64,000 bases of DNA from Filosporella fistucella (GCA_030077755.1 JAQJZZ010000017.1:186001-250000), one strand, 5' to 3'. Shown: positions 24,501-36,264, counted from the stretch's first letter. Notes: generated by a model not told the origin, from the sequence alone. Translations and numbers: made by a program.

Positions 24501-27500
24501 CTTCTTACTGGGTTGACAATCTTACGCAGGCCGTTCGATTTTCGGAAGCACTGACGACTATGGTAGAGCCAACGAAAAGCCATAAGACTGGTGTCAACAT
24601 GCTTATCGAGATTGGACCCCACTCTGCACTTGCAGGGCCAGTAAAACAAATCCTCAAGGCTTGTGGACCTAATGCAATGAAAATTCCCTACGCTTCAGCC
24701 CTGGTGAGAAAGAAGGACGCCGTCGAGACGGCTTTGGACTTGGCATCAACTCTGTTCATCAAAGGATCGACTCTCAAATTTGGTGCTGTCAATTTCCCTA
24801 CCCACAGCAAAGTGCCATCACTGTTGGTTGACATGCCCCGTTACCCGTGGAATCATCAGACAAAGTACTGGCATGAATCAAGGATGATGCATAAGCATAA
24901 GAATCGTACTGCGCCTCGAACAGATCTTCTTGGTATATTGGCCAACTATTCCAATGATTTGGAGCCAACTTGGAGAAATATTATACGAGTAGACGATTTA
25001 CCATGGCTTCGCCATCACAAAATTCAAGGACTGACTTTGTTCCCAATGTCTGGCTTTGTGTCAATGGCTATCGAGGCTGCTTCACAAAGGGCATCTTGGA
25101 AGGGTGTTAACTTTGATAAATTTGAGCTTCGAAATGTTGTCGTTCACGCCCCTCTCATGATGACTGATGAGGATGTCGAAATTACCCTTCAACTGAGACC
25201 TCATCAAGAAGGCACCCTTGTTTCGTCTGATGTCTGGGACGAATTCCGAATTCACTCCTGGGCTGCCAACAAGGGCTGGACCGAGCACTGTAAGGGCCTT
25301 ATCTCGGTCAAGGCGAAAGACAGTAGCATTGCCAATCAGACCGCCCAGCAATTCGAAATTGGCTTGCAAGCAAGAATCTTTGGAATATTATCCTCCGCCA
25401 CTACGGCTGTTGAAAAGGATAAGATGTACGACTCGCTGTCAGATCTTGGAGTTGCTTATGGGCCTACTTTCCAGGGTATGAAAGATTGTCAAGCAAGCGA
25501 AGAAGCATCTGTAGCAGACATCACGACAATGGACACTACCCAAGAGATGCCTCAAGCCTATCAAACAAATACCATAATCCACCCAGCGTTTCTCGAGCAG
25601 TTAATCGAAATGTATTGGCCGATCCTGGGCGCTGGAAGAAGCTCAATTGAAACCGTCTATTTGCCGTCTTCAATTGGGCACGTAGTGGTGTCACGAGATA
25701 TCACGGAGCTCACCAAAGTGCCAGGAAGTTCCCTCAGAGCATTCTGTGAGGGGAAGCTACAGAGCCTACATCCCAAGCCAGTGCACGTCTCAATGTTTGC
25801 TACCGCTGAAGATAATTTAACCGAGGCACTGATTGTGCTAGACGATCTTGTTATATCTCCAATCGTGGAGAGGGAAGTGGCTTCTGAAAGCGAGGTTCAT
25901 AGAGAGTTATGCTACAAGTTGGATTGGGAACCTGCTCTCCGTTCATTGAATGTCGCAGCCTCCGATTTGTCAAACGGTACCTCAACACCTGAATGGATTG
26001 AGCTTTCTGATGGAGTTACCACACCAGGCTCAACGGAGTTTGCCAAATATGACCCAAATGGGAACTCCAATGGGCATCCAGAGTCACCAAATGGGATATC
26101 TTCTCATCCAATCTTAAATGGAGACTCAAATGGCTACTCAGAGCACATCGAGGTCTCGGAGGGCATTTCTCAAGTTGTGAACTCGACCCTGGAATTTCCT
26201 AATGAAGAAACAGTAATTGTTCATGGCGATTCCGAGAACCAAAGATTGTTAGCAATGAAGTTGGCCGACGCAATCGAAATTGCGACAGGTAGCCGACCCC
26301 AGTGTGGTCCAATGACCGAGGTCTCGACGACTGACAAGCTATGCTTGTTTATTTCTGAGCTCGAAAGGTCTCTGCTATCAACCCTCACTCCAACAGAGTT
26401 TCTATCACTGCAAAATGTTCTTACTGGAGTTCAAGGAATCTTATGGGTGGTTCGCGGGGCGTATGCAGATGCTTCTAATCCTGACGCAAACATGATCACA
26501 GGTCTGAGTCGAAGCATTCGTTCCGAAACTTTGCTCAAATTTGCCACTTTAGATCTTGATGCGGAATCTGTTTTGGATGGGGATCGCACTTCAGAGGCAA
26601 TCCTCGAAGTCTACAGAGCTGTATTTGGCCCCAAAGCTGAAGCAAATTGCGAGTTGGAATTTATGGAACGAAAGGGATCATTCTTCACCCCTCGAATTAT
26701 TAACGATGCAGAAATGAACAAGTACGTTCATAAACAGACAAAGGCATCAGTTTTGGAGCCTACACCATTCGGGGATGACAATCGACCTTTGCAGATGGTC
26801 ATTGGAACTCCTGGTGCTCTTGATACTCTCCACTTTGTTGATCAGTCTCTAGAGGAGCCTCTCTTGGACGACGAAATCGAAGTTGCTATTAAAGCGATCG
26901 GCATGAATGCCAGAGATATCATGGCACTGACCGGACAATTTGAGACCTACGATATCGGTACCGAGTTCAGTGGTGTTGTCACCAAATTAGGCAACGCTGT
27001 CTCAACTTTTTCCATTGGTGATCGTGTCGCGGGAATTTCTGTCTCGCATGGAGTGTATGCAAGCTATGTCCGCACTCAAGCATTCCTGGCAATGAAAGTC
27101 GACGAGAAGGCAACGTTCGAAACTGGAGCTTCCTTGCCGATTGAATATTTTACAGCATTCTATGGAATTTTTGAGCTTGGAAGATTGTGTCACGATGAGA
27201 CTGTCTTGGTTCATGCTGCTTACAGCCCACTTGGCCATGCCTCGATTTCGTTAGCACAAAGTACAGGAGCCGAGGTGTTTGCCACTGTCTCAACTCTCGA
27301 GCAGCGACAAGTTCTGAAAGACACCTTCAATCTCAACGACGCGCATATATTCACGACCGGAAGTCCTTCCTTCAGACAATCCATCTTGCACGCCACGCAC
27401 AAGCAAGGCGTGGACGTTGTTCTGAGCTGTGGCTCAAGCGATGCTGATACCCTGCGCGACATCTGGGAATCTCTCAGCAGCTTCGGTCGGTTTGTAGAGC

Positions 27501-29016
27501 TTGCGAAATCGGATTCCAGCACTCGATTCGAAACTTCCAGATTTGACAATAATCGCAGTTTCATGTCAGTTGACTTGATCTCACTGGCTACGCAACGACC
27601 TAAAATCATGAAGAAATTGGTAGCTGATGTTGCTGGACTATTTTCGGCCAGTAAAATCAAACCCGCCATTCCAATTACTGTGTTCCCAATATCAGATATC
27701 GAAACAGCGTTCAAAATTTTGCAAAGTGGAAACTTTGAGGGCAAGTTGGTTGTTTCTCCTCAGCCAGGGAATCAGGTCAAGGTTTGTACACTTGAACGTC
27801 TCACTTCGAGGAAAGAGCTAATCAATTTTCAGGCAACGCCATCCACCAAACAAAATAATATACTTCGGGCAGATGCTTCCTACATTCTGATTGGCGGAAC
27901 CGGTGGTCTCGGACGCAGCATGGCGAGATGGATGGTCAGCAAAGGGGCTCGAAATCTTGTCCTCGTATCTCGAAGCGGATCAGCAAATGGCAAAGTCAAA
28001 GAATTGATCGATGATCTTACCGAGCTAGGAGCAACAGTCCTTGTGCGCCGTTGCGACGTTGCAAATAGCGAGTCTGTTCAGAATCTCATTCTCAACGAGC
28101 TGACTGAAATGCCACCGGTGAGGGGTCTTGTGCATGGTGCCATGGTTTTGAATGTAAGTTATACCTTCATATCCTGGAAATGATACTGACGATTCAGGAT
28201 GTCTTGTTCGAGAAAATGACGTACGAGCAATATGCCACAGTCATCGAATCGAAAGTACAAGGAGCATGGAACTTTCACAATGCGCTGAAAAGTCAACCTC
28301 TCGACTTCTTCGTCGCTATTTCATCTGCGGCTGGTGCTGTAGGTAACAGAGGCCAAGCCGCTTATTCGGCAGCCAATACCTTCTTGAATGCCTTTGTACA
28401 GCATCGCAATGCACAAAGTCTACCCGCTTCGTCAATCGATCTTACTGCCGTATCGGATGCAGGGTATCTAGCTGAGAATGCTGAAGCCGCTGCCGAAGTT
28501 GCCAAGAATCTGGGAAGTGATACGATTTGCGAGGCAGAGGTCCTGGCCCTTCTCGGTGCCGCTATCGATGGTCGTCTTGCAAATGCTTGTAACAGTCATA
28601 CTATTACCGGTATGCGTATCACGCCTTCCAATCCTTTCTGGACGAATGATGCCAAGTTCAAACATCTTCGCCTCGCGGCTGAAGCTGCTGCTGCTGAGAG
28701 CTCAGCTGGCCAAGCTGTAGCCATTTCATTCAATGCGGCTCTGAAAGCGGCGAAGTCCCTTGAGGAAGCACAGGACGTTGTTTGCAGGGGCTTGCTCAGC
28801 AAATTGCCTTCTGTGCTGATGCTCGAGGAAGAGGATATGGACGTGACTCGCTCACTTTCCAATTACGCCCTGGATTCTTTGGTCGCGATTGAGGTTCGCA
28901 ATTACATTACCAGAGAATTTGAAGCTAATTTGCAGGTGTTGGAGCTTTTGTCCAGTGGATCGATTGAGACATTAGCAAAAGCTATCTGTGTGAAGAGCAA
29001 GCTTGTTTCTTTCTAG
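21524..29016 (+). CDS. highly reducing type I polyketide synthase (KS-AT-DH-pseudoKR-ER-KR-ACP)
   Basis: Eleven exons: 21524-21653, 21724-22233, 22284-22452, 22531-22572, 22620-22825, 22878-23084, 23140-23252, 23304-23850, 23904-27781, 27833-28153, 28198-29016, giving 2313 aa. KS (from about 70) has Cys241 (DTACSSS), His376 (EAHGTGT) and His416 (SNIGH). AT (about 595-900) has GHSSGE with Ser688. DH (about 925-1230) has His1013 in [10 protein letters not shown], but HPAFLE puts Glu1206 where Asp is expected. A low-complexity linker (about 1331-1395, repeated NGxSNG) leads to a structural pseudo-KR with no methyltransferase motif. ER (about 1610-1930) has an altered nucleotide loop (AAYSPLGHA). 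KR has GGTGGLG and AAYSAAN. ACP has LDSL with Ser2268. There is no thioesterase, reductase or condensation domain, so release must occur in trans. The intron at 22826-22877 is GC-AG. Likely a malonyl-CoA-derived reduced chain; product unknown. Confidence 0.93.
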
Positions 29017-29676
29017 ATGTCGATTTTTCTTGTTTTTGCATTAGGCTTTACGTTCACTTCTTGCATTCGCTATACACCTACTTGGGATTACTTTTTAGAT
29101 GTATTTGCACTTTTACCTGTACATATTTTCTTCTCGGTTCATGTCGGTTGCAATGGTTGACATTCAGGATTACGGCACTATGGTTAGTCTGAAATTTATA
29201 TTTTATGAAACTTTCTACCTCAAGTACAGCAATGTTTCTGGCACGACACGTTTCAGCAAGACCCCAATGCTCAAACCAAGTGTGAAAGGCAAATATATAT
29301 TTTGTATGCGCAGACGACAGCTTGACAAACGATATGCCCATAGTTCGAAGCTTTAGGTCTGACTCAAAAAGTCCGCCCTCTTTTAAAATACAGTGATGAA
29401 ACCCCGTGATCTATGGGGATGGATCTCCAGCCCCAACTTGTTGGTTTCAGTTTGCCCGTCTTATCCTGTTAGTTTCTGCTGTCTACCGTTGTGGGCGCCC
29501 AATTGACTTCTCGCATGTCACGATGGCGGGGTGCTATACCGGAACAGGAACCCGAGAAACCTTGTATAACCACACCGATCGCCCGGCATGGCATCTCTCT
29601 CAATTATATCTACATCTCATACATTTGTGCAATCTCCTCATCTTGGTGTAATTTGAGTACTGAACAACAACAAGAA
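29017..29676. other. intergenic, PKS 3' flank and monooxygenase promoter
   Basis: The gap is AT-rich just after the PKS stop. The monooxygenase frame extends in phase upstream to about 29491, but that part contains no start in good context and no conserved sequence, so I treat it as 5' UTR/promoter. Confidence 0.5.
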
Positions 29677-31275
29677 ATGGCCGACATCGATGTACTCATT
29701 GTTGGTAGCGGACCAACTGGCCTTATGCTTGCTCTGGAGCTTGCGGTACAAAACATCTCCTTCCGAATCATCGACTCAAGTCCCACGAGGGACAACAAAA
29801 GCCGAGCTTTTGTCTTTCAAGCTCGAACTCTCGAGCTCATCAACCGCCATGGTATTGTGGATAAGTTCATCGAGAGAGGAAAGCTGAATCTGGCGGTGCG
29901 ACTTTATGCCAACAAAAAATTCTTCTTCGAGAACGACTTCAGTGCCATTAAATTTGACGGCGCAATATATCAAGTTCCATTGATCATCAGTCAAGCTGAG
30001 ATTGAGCGGATTTTCGACGAGTTACTGCTGAAGTGGAATGTGAAAGTCGAGCGTCCCGTGAAGGCAGAGAAGATCTTACAGGATGATGATGGAGCTACCG
30101 CCATTTTGCGACACGAAGATGGAAGTCAAGAGAATTTTCGATGCAAATACGTGGTTGGCTGTGACGGCTCTCACAGTGTGGTTCGTTCGTGTGCTGGTCT
30201 ATCATTCGAAGGAGCAGCGTATCCTCAGGACTTCCTTCTCGCCGATGTCCATATGCAATGGGTGTCAAGAGAATGCCTCCACATTTTCATGGCTGGAGCG
30301 ACATTCATGCTCATATTTCCCATGGGTAACAATACTTGGCGTTTGGTATGCCCGCGATCAGAAGGGTTGAATATTGAAAATGAGCCGACTCTTGAAGACT
30401 TCCAGGATATGATCAATCGGCTTGCTCCAGAAGCTCCAAAGCTTTACGATCCAATATGGATTAGTCGTTTTCGTCTGCATCATCGGATAGCGAGCAGCTA
30501 TAGAGCTGGGCGTATGTTTCTGGCTGGCGATGCGGCGCATATCCATTCTCCAGCTGGAGGGCAGGGGATGAACACCGGTATTCAGGACGCAGTCAATCTT
30601 GGCTGGAAACTTGCCACTGTGCTTAGAGGAGAGAAGAGTGATTCTTTGCTGGATTCATACACCATCGAACGTCGCAGAGTGGGAGAGACACTTCTTCAAG
30701 GCACAGACCGATTGTTTGAATATACTTCAACGACACAACCACTACTTCTGTTCCTTCGCAACTACATCTTGCCTCATCTCATGCCATTGGCGATGAAGAT
30801 ACCAGGCCGAAGAGAGCGGGCTTATCGATATGTCTCCCAACTTGGGATTCGATATCGTCACAGTCCTATTGTTGGACAGACATCCACTTGGGTGGGAAAA
30901 GTGAAGGGCGGGGATCGGTTACCAGACGGTATCGTTTTAAAAGCACAGAAGGAAACGTCGATATACTCTCTCCTCGGAGCGAAAGATCACACACTCCTTA
31001 TTTTTTGCGTAGTCAATGAATCCGCTACACTGTCCGAGATTGAGAAGGTAGAATCGATATTTTTCAAGCATGGCGGTGAACCAGGATTTGTTCATAGAAT
31101 TGGTGGCTCTCCGGTCGACGCTATGGAGACAACGGATTCTGAGGGGAAGCTAGCTAAGGTTTTTGGGTTCAAGTCACCTGGGTTTGTGCTGAGTCGGCCG
31201 GATACCCATGTGGCTTTCATTGGTGGATTTGATATTGTTGATGAGTTCGATAACTGGATGGGGAAACGATCTTGA
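29677..31275 (+). CDS. class A FAD-dependent monooxygenase (PHBH/UbiH-like hydroxylase)
   Basis: Intronless, 532 aa. The N-terminus has the FAD Rossmann motif VGSGPTGLMLALEL (residues 9-22). The DG motif is CDGSHSVVRSCAGL, and the second FAD motif is LAGDAAHIHSPAGGQGMNTG, all intact. The C-terminal thioredoxin-like region of PheA/TfdB-type enzymes is present (ending near NWMGKRS). These enzymes use NAD(P)H and O2 to hydroxylate or epoxidise aromatic or polyene substrates. The start chosen is the ATG at 29677 (MADIDVLIVG), because the flavin fold begins at once and the upstream open frame is not conserved-looking. It is head-to-tail with the PKS, 660 bp downstream, so a tailoring role on the polyketide is a fair inference. 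Confidence 0.9.
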   Translation: MADIDVLIVGSGPTGLMLALELAVQNISFRIIDSSPTRDNKSRAFVFQARTLELINRHGIVDKFIERGKLNLAVRLYANKKFFFENDFSAIKFDGAIYQVPLIISQAEIERIFDELLLKWNVKVERPVKAEKILQDDDGATAILRHEDGSQENFRCKYVVGCDGSHSVVRSCAGLSFEGAAYPQDFLLADVHMQWVSRECLHIFMAGATFMLIFPMGNNTWRLVCPRSEGLNIENEPTLEDFQDMINRLAPEAPKLYDPIWISRFRLHHRIASSYRAGRMFLAGDAAHIHSPAGGQGMNTGIQDAVNLGWKLATVLRGEKSDSLLDSYTIERRRVGETLLQGTDRLFEYTSTTQPLLLFLRNYILPHLMPLAMKIPGRRERAYRYVSQLGIRYRHSPIVGQTSTWVGKVKGGDRLPDGIVLKAQKETSIYSLLGAKDHTLLIFCVVNESATLSEIEKVESIFFKHGGEPGFVHRIGGSPVDAMETTDSEGKLAKVFGFKSPGFVLSRPDTHVAFIGGFDIVDEFDNWMGKRS

Positions 31276-33626
31276 TTTGCCATGTTTGGTTTCTATGTTT
31301 AGGAGAATGTGTGTGCCTTGCAGGTTCTAGCGGCTGGCAGAAAGTATATTATTCTAGGGATTACTGCCCCAATTTTCTCAGAGCCTATTCAGACCATAGA
31401 TTTAAGCTTTCCGACCAGCGCAGAGTCACTTAGTCTGTATATTTGACGGTCATTTCGCTTAAAAGGGGGTGATGCGGGGATATACAGGAGTGCAAGTGTT
31501 TTCCCGCACCTCAATCTTACATTTGGAGTATTGCTTCCCGATATAATCACAGACGAAAATTTTGACGACCAGAATCCCTTTCCATCCTCGAACCTGAGCC
31601 GAGCCCTGAGTCCTGAGCACGCTAATAAGTCAGCTGGATTTTGCTCAAGGAGGCCCGTTTCCGGACCCTCGTGAATCGGCTACAGATTCTATGTTATTTA
31701 TATCGAAGATTATACAGATCCTAGTTACTAACAACACAGCTACCTCTTTTAGAGTTATCGTAACGATGTCGAATGATCGCATGTACCGCCAACCCTTGAG
31801 GAAGAGTTAGTTGGCCGTATTGGAAAGCTGGCCCTGGTTTTGAGATCTTGACCGCTCAGGTTAAGTTCTTGGCTTGTGGAGATCTGGGAATGGGTGGATG
31901 CATGAGTGGACGGATATTGTAGGCGTGGTTGAGGAGAGGCTGGAATATGCTTCTTCTTGATTTGCGTGTTTATGTATTAATGTAATTAGAGTAAGTGTTC
32001 ACGGTATTATAATTAATAATAGAAGAGGGGTTGAAGTGTGTTATAGAAGTTGCGCCTATGCCTATTTATTCGCTGGAATATATTAGAAAGCAGACACTCA
32101 TTCCCCAGCTTCCCTATACCTCTTATTCCCTGGAGGAGTCGGGATTGCTCCGCCGTATATAAGTTGCATAATTTATATGATTCAAATCAAAAGCGTTCTT
32201 GATTAGGGCCTCAGCCCTCCGAGCTGCCTCGCACTCCTTTTAATCTAAAATCTTTCGAATAGTACGATTTACCTTATTCTGGCGATATATCTCATCCACA
32301 ACATCGCTATCATGCTCTCACTCGGCTGTGCTTTCTATAGAGGTGGTTCGACTTCGGTTGGCATACGCATTAATAGGACCAAGGTTAACCAAAGTGTTTA
32401 GAGGATGGGGTCCTTCCTAATCCTCCGCATCCTCATCGTTGGAAGCTTGAGAAAGCTCGATGCGACATACAGATCTTGACAACAAGAATTAAAGATGAAG
32501 ATACTGAAAGAACAACAGGTTTTGCAAGCCGTGAAGGAATGCGGGGCGGTCAAGGAACCCAGGATCACATGTTTGGGGGGTGGTAGCGGAGGAGACTGCA
32601 CTTATGCTCCAGCCCCAACCTAAGGGTTTAGAAAAAGTGATTGATAGCGAAGGATAAATGAACGAAGCTGTGTATATTTCTAAAGTTACTTAAGTATAAC
32701 AGGAGGTAGAACAAGGAGAGCATCTCCTCCAAAGATGTTGCACCCATCTACCTCTGAACTGGCCGTCTTAGTATAAATAGAACCACAAAATAAGAACAAT
32801 AATAAAAGGAGGGTAAGTAGCTGGTGGTCTTTAATAGTTATAGTATAATTATCCAAGTGCTATACATAAAAGGTCGAGCCCTAGAATAATATAGCAAAAC
32901 ACTAGAAAACAGCTAAACACGTGCCACACGTGACTAGTACAATGAACACTGATTTCAGAGCCCTTTTACACTAGCCAGAAGAATTTGCAATCAAGAACGA
33001 ACTCATTTGCCTGACCCACAATCAACCAACGAACATTTCGTCACCCTCTCCATGGGTGGATTTGTGTTTCTCTTTTTTTCCTTCTCTTTTTTCTTTTTTC
33101 AATGTTATTCTAAACCAACTACAGTGGCCCGCATGGGTATGATAGTTTGTCACTCTTCAACCAAAAGAAGACAGTCGGGCGGTTATTTTCCTTGAAACAA
33201 GCCAGAGGAAACTAGTTGGCGGGCTATTTTAGGTCTTCCCCTCAATCCGCATACAGTATATACGCGCGGATCACAGAGGGGCTACAGCGAGGCCAATAAG
33301 GTGGCTCTTCCGCATTCTGTTAGCGCTTAGCACGTTGTTGGGCTATTCGTGGCCAATGGCTTCCAGGCCGTGAGCGCGGCTTATCCTTGCAGGCCAAGGC
33401 TCCAACAGCTCGTTGGGCGTTAACGACCTCACCCCACAATATATATAACTCAGCCAGCAACTACCATCGTAAGCCATGTCATAATTTTGGCTACAAGGGC
33501 AAGAAATTCCATCCCCGATCGACCCCTGAATATTCTTGGAAGGCTTTTTGTGTTGTTGACCTCTTTACTTCGTCTCATCGCTAAATGCCACTTGTAAAGA
33601 CTAGATATCGCTGCTAATTATCTGAA
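31276..33626. other. 2.3 kb gene-poor, AT-rich stretch with a degraded coding-like segment
   Basis: No intact gene is present. On the minus strand, about 32317 down to 32115 reads as protein-like sequence (DEIYRQNKVNRTIRKILD, a TAA, then KECEAARRAEALIKNAFD and on to another TAA), as expected of a decayed mobile element or gene relic. Family not recognised. T-rich tracts occur at about 33060-33100. A CACGTGCCACACGTG arrangement near 32919 holds two CACGTG-type cores. Confidence 0.35.
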
Positions 33627-34937
33627 ATGGCGGACCCTGTGAGCTTCGGCGCATCAGTGTTAACTGTCGCTACCGCGTCTATCCAGTCTATAGTGTATCT
33701 CTGCGAAGCAATAAAACGCTATCAGAGCCGTGACAAGACGCTGAAGAGGCTGCTTGGCGAGCTCCAGGACCTTATCAATATTTTGAACCAGCTCCAGGTA
33801 CTCGCCGCTGCTGATGAGGCCTCAACTTTGAAACTCCTCGGAGGGCCGATTGGCCGATGCGGCGAATTATGTGGCGAGTTTGAAGAAGCTATGAAATCCT
33901 TCAGCGAAAAGTCAAACATGCGTGTGAAAGATTGGATGAAGATGGAGTTCATGAGAGGCGATATCAATACATTCATTGAAACTCTGGGGGGATACAAATC
34001 GACGATTCAAATCGCCATTGGAACTGTTACTATGTAAGTTACCTTTTAATCCCGCCGATAATTTACTGAAACGTCATCTAGGAGCAACTCCAAACAAACA
34101 AAGGAGGTCCTTGATGATTACCATGAGGTGATAATGGAGACAATCGAGGGGCTGGAAGTCCATCTCAGTCGCATTGAGGAATACTTGGCGCGTCCTACTA
34201 CAGGTAGAATGGCAGAATCAAACGCAAATATCGATTTGCAAGACGAAAGAGAAGTGACAAACCAGTGTCTTCGTATTTGTAAAGACGCCAAGTCCTATCT
34301 TGAAACCTTGCAAGATCAGGAATCATTTGTCTTGAAAGGGGCGACGCAAGACACTGCTGATCGCCCGCGAAATCAATTCGAGGCACAGATAGATGCAAGT
34401 AAAGGCCTGGGCGAAGCACGGGATACGTTTGCAGAAATTATTGGCCGCCTTCAGGAAAGATACGACACACTGGCCCGGAGCAGTGGGCCCGAGAGTGACT
34501 TTGAGAGATCGCGACTACAGGGGGAAATCAATATGCAAAAGCAGTGCCTGGAATTGTGTAAACGGGCATCGAACCAAGTAGCTGACAAGAAAGTTCATAC
34601 TTTCGGGGAGATAATTGCTGAGGGTGATAGCGACCAGGTGGTGATAACAACACTTGCTGATCTTTTCGATGTCAAGAAAGCATGGTCCAAAAACGGCTCG
34701 GCGCAACTAATCGCCACTACAACAGAACAGGCCTTCATGAAAATCACAGAGGAGCGCTACAAAAGCCGCTTTGGCACTGTAACCCCCCAGGTGCGTGTTA
34801 CGACTGAAGTTCACCGTAGCAATACTATCATTCCAAATGGACCAAGGAAGGACCCACAATCGGCGGATTCAGAAACGAGGCAGAGCAAACCCAGTCCTAA
34901 TAGCGTGAGGAAACGGACGAGTGAGAGTGACAAATAG
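33627..34937 (+). CDS. PigL_N / Helo-like N-terminal domain protein
   Basis: Exons 33627-34033 and 34082-34937 (48-nt intron, GTAAGT donor, CTAG acceptor) give 420 aa. The opening MADPVSFGASVLTVATASIQSI and the following helices match the fungal N-terminal domain found in azaphilone cluster protein L and in many NLR-like or incompatibility-related proteins (PigL_N, related to HeLo). The rest is helical and coiled-coil-prone, with two similar CLRICKDA / CLELCKRA segments, a region reading ATTLADLFDVKKAW-like, and a basic, Ser/Lys-rich disordered tail. No NACHT, kinase or enzymatic domain follows. Despite the family name there is no reason to think it acts in pigment synthesis. It could be a signalling adaptor. 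It lies 2.35 kb from the monooxygenase, beyond the AT-rich gap. Confidence 0.75.
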
Positions 34938-36264
34938 GAGGATAACTAGACGTCAGTTACGCCATATCAAGTCCCATGACAGGGCTGGTTGATGGACAGC
35001 CTTCGAAGGTCAGGGCCCTCATATTGGATCTGCTGATGTAATCCTGAAACTTCCGGGATTGATATGGAAGTACTAGAAGAGCACGGAATTCTTCTGCAGC
35101 ATAACTATTGTAATACAGACTAGATGAGACTGTGCAGAGGGTATATACGAAAGGATTCATTTGATGGAAGTTCATGTTCTCACCAATTTATTTTCCACAA
35201 AAGTCCAAACGTAACTCCCAGACTCCTCTGTTAGAGGAGGGTCAAAAATTGAAAGCGTCCGTACGTAATGAGCTATGTTTTCAATAGCTCAGTCGACGAT
35301 GGAGGTTCACGGAAAGTTTGTGGGTTGAGCAAAGTGCGCCGCTACTGTGGGCCGGGGAAGGCCAACCAGGCACCGAATTGCAGTGTTTCTTTGACGCTTA
35401 CTCGCAGCGAGCGATGAATAATGCAGCGTATAGTAGTAAATAAAAAAAACTGGGAATGAGACTATAAAGGAAGAAGAAGCCACTGACGAAAAGGGAGAAG
35501 TATAGTTATGAAATAGAATTGTTATAGTACCATGGTTTTCGGAAGAGCTTTTAGCATGCGGCGACTCCAACTCTCTTGACCAATTTGGTTAAGGGCTGAG
35601 CCGACTCCAGTTTAGCGCTTAACTCAGTGAACTTCTAGGCCTTCCCCGCGCTGCTGTTGACACGCCACAATGCCCAGATATTTAAGAAATGGGGGTCAAA
35701 CAATGTACGTCAAACCCGCTAGGAGGGACTCGTGGCTATTTTATTCCTGGGAGCCAAAAGACTGCTAGCTGAGTGCCTCACCTAGGTAGAAAGTAGAAAG
35801 CGCATCGACTTGCTCGATGGACTACAATATTACAATGATACTTCATCCAGGGGAAGCACGATTTAGCATATCGTAATTGAGCGATTATTCTACAGTCTAG
35901 GCTTCAAATGGATCAAAACCTTGACCTAACCTCTCCCCAGCTGCATCGGAGCAGAACAACAAACTTGGCATATGTACACTCGATCGCGATTTAGACTGTA
36001 ATTGGGAACGTTCAATTTGAAATTATGGGAATTGTGATGGGGTCGACGCATAGCTGGATTTCCCATTGTGATCCGCAAACGTTCTGTTCTTGCCCCGAGG
36101 GGAGACTGCATTGTGCACCAGGAACTTTGTCTAGGAAGAGGATAGACAAGCCGAGGGCTCTTACTGCATATTGTTGATATAAATATGTGGCCTTGAACCC
36201 CAGTTCCTTGTATCATCACCCATCTTTCAAGCATCCCATCTTCGAACGTCTCGATAAGCTCATC
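34938..36264. other. intergenic
   Basis: No supported gene. Short frames on both strands (for example minus 35307-35570) lack domain or splice support. A short AT-rich stretch precedes the secreted-protein gene at 36265. Confidence 0.4.

Noticed and set aside
29491..29676. 62-residue N-terminal extension of the flavin monooxygenase
   Set aside because: The FAD fold starts right after the ATG at 29677; the extension is not conserved-looking and has no targeting character.
32919..32933. Paired CACGTG/CACACGTG as a regulatory element
   Set aside because: No gene start lies within 650 bp and such short words are expected by chance.
36187..36264. In-frame upstream start for the secreted-protein gene
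   Set aside because: The downstream ATG at 36265 puts the signal peptide directly at the N-terminus; the extension would bury it.
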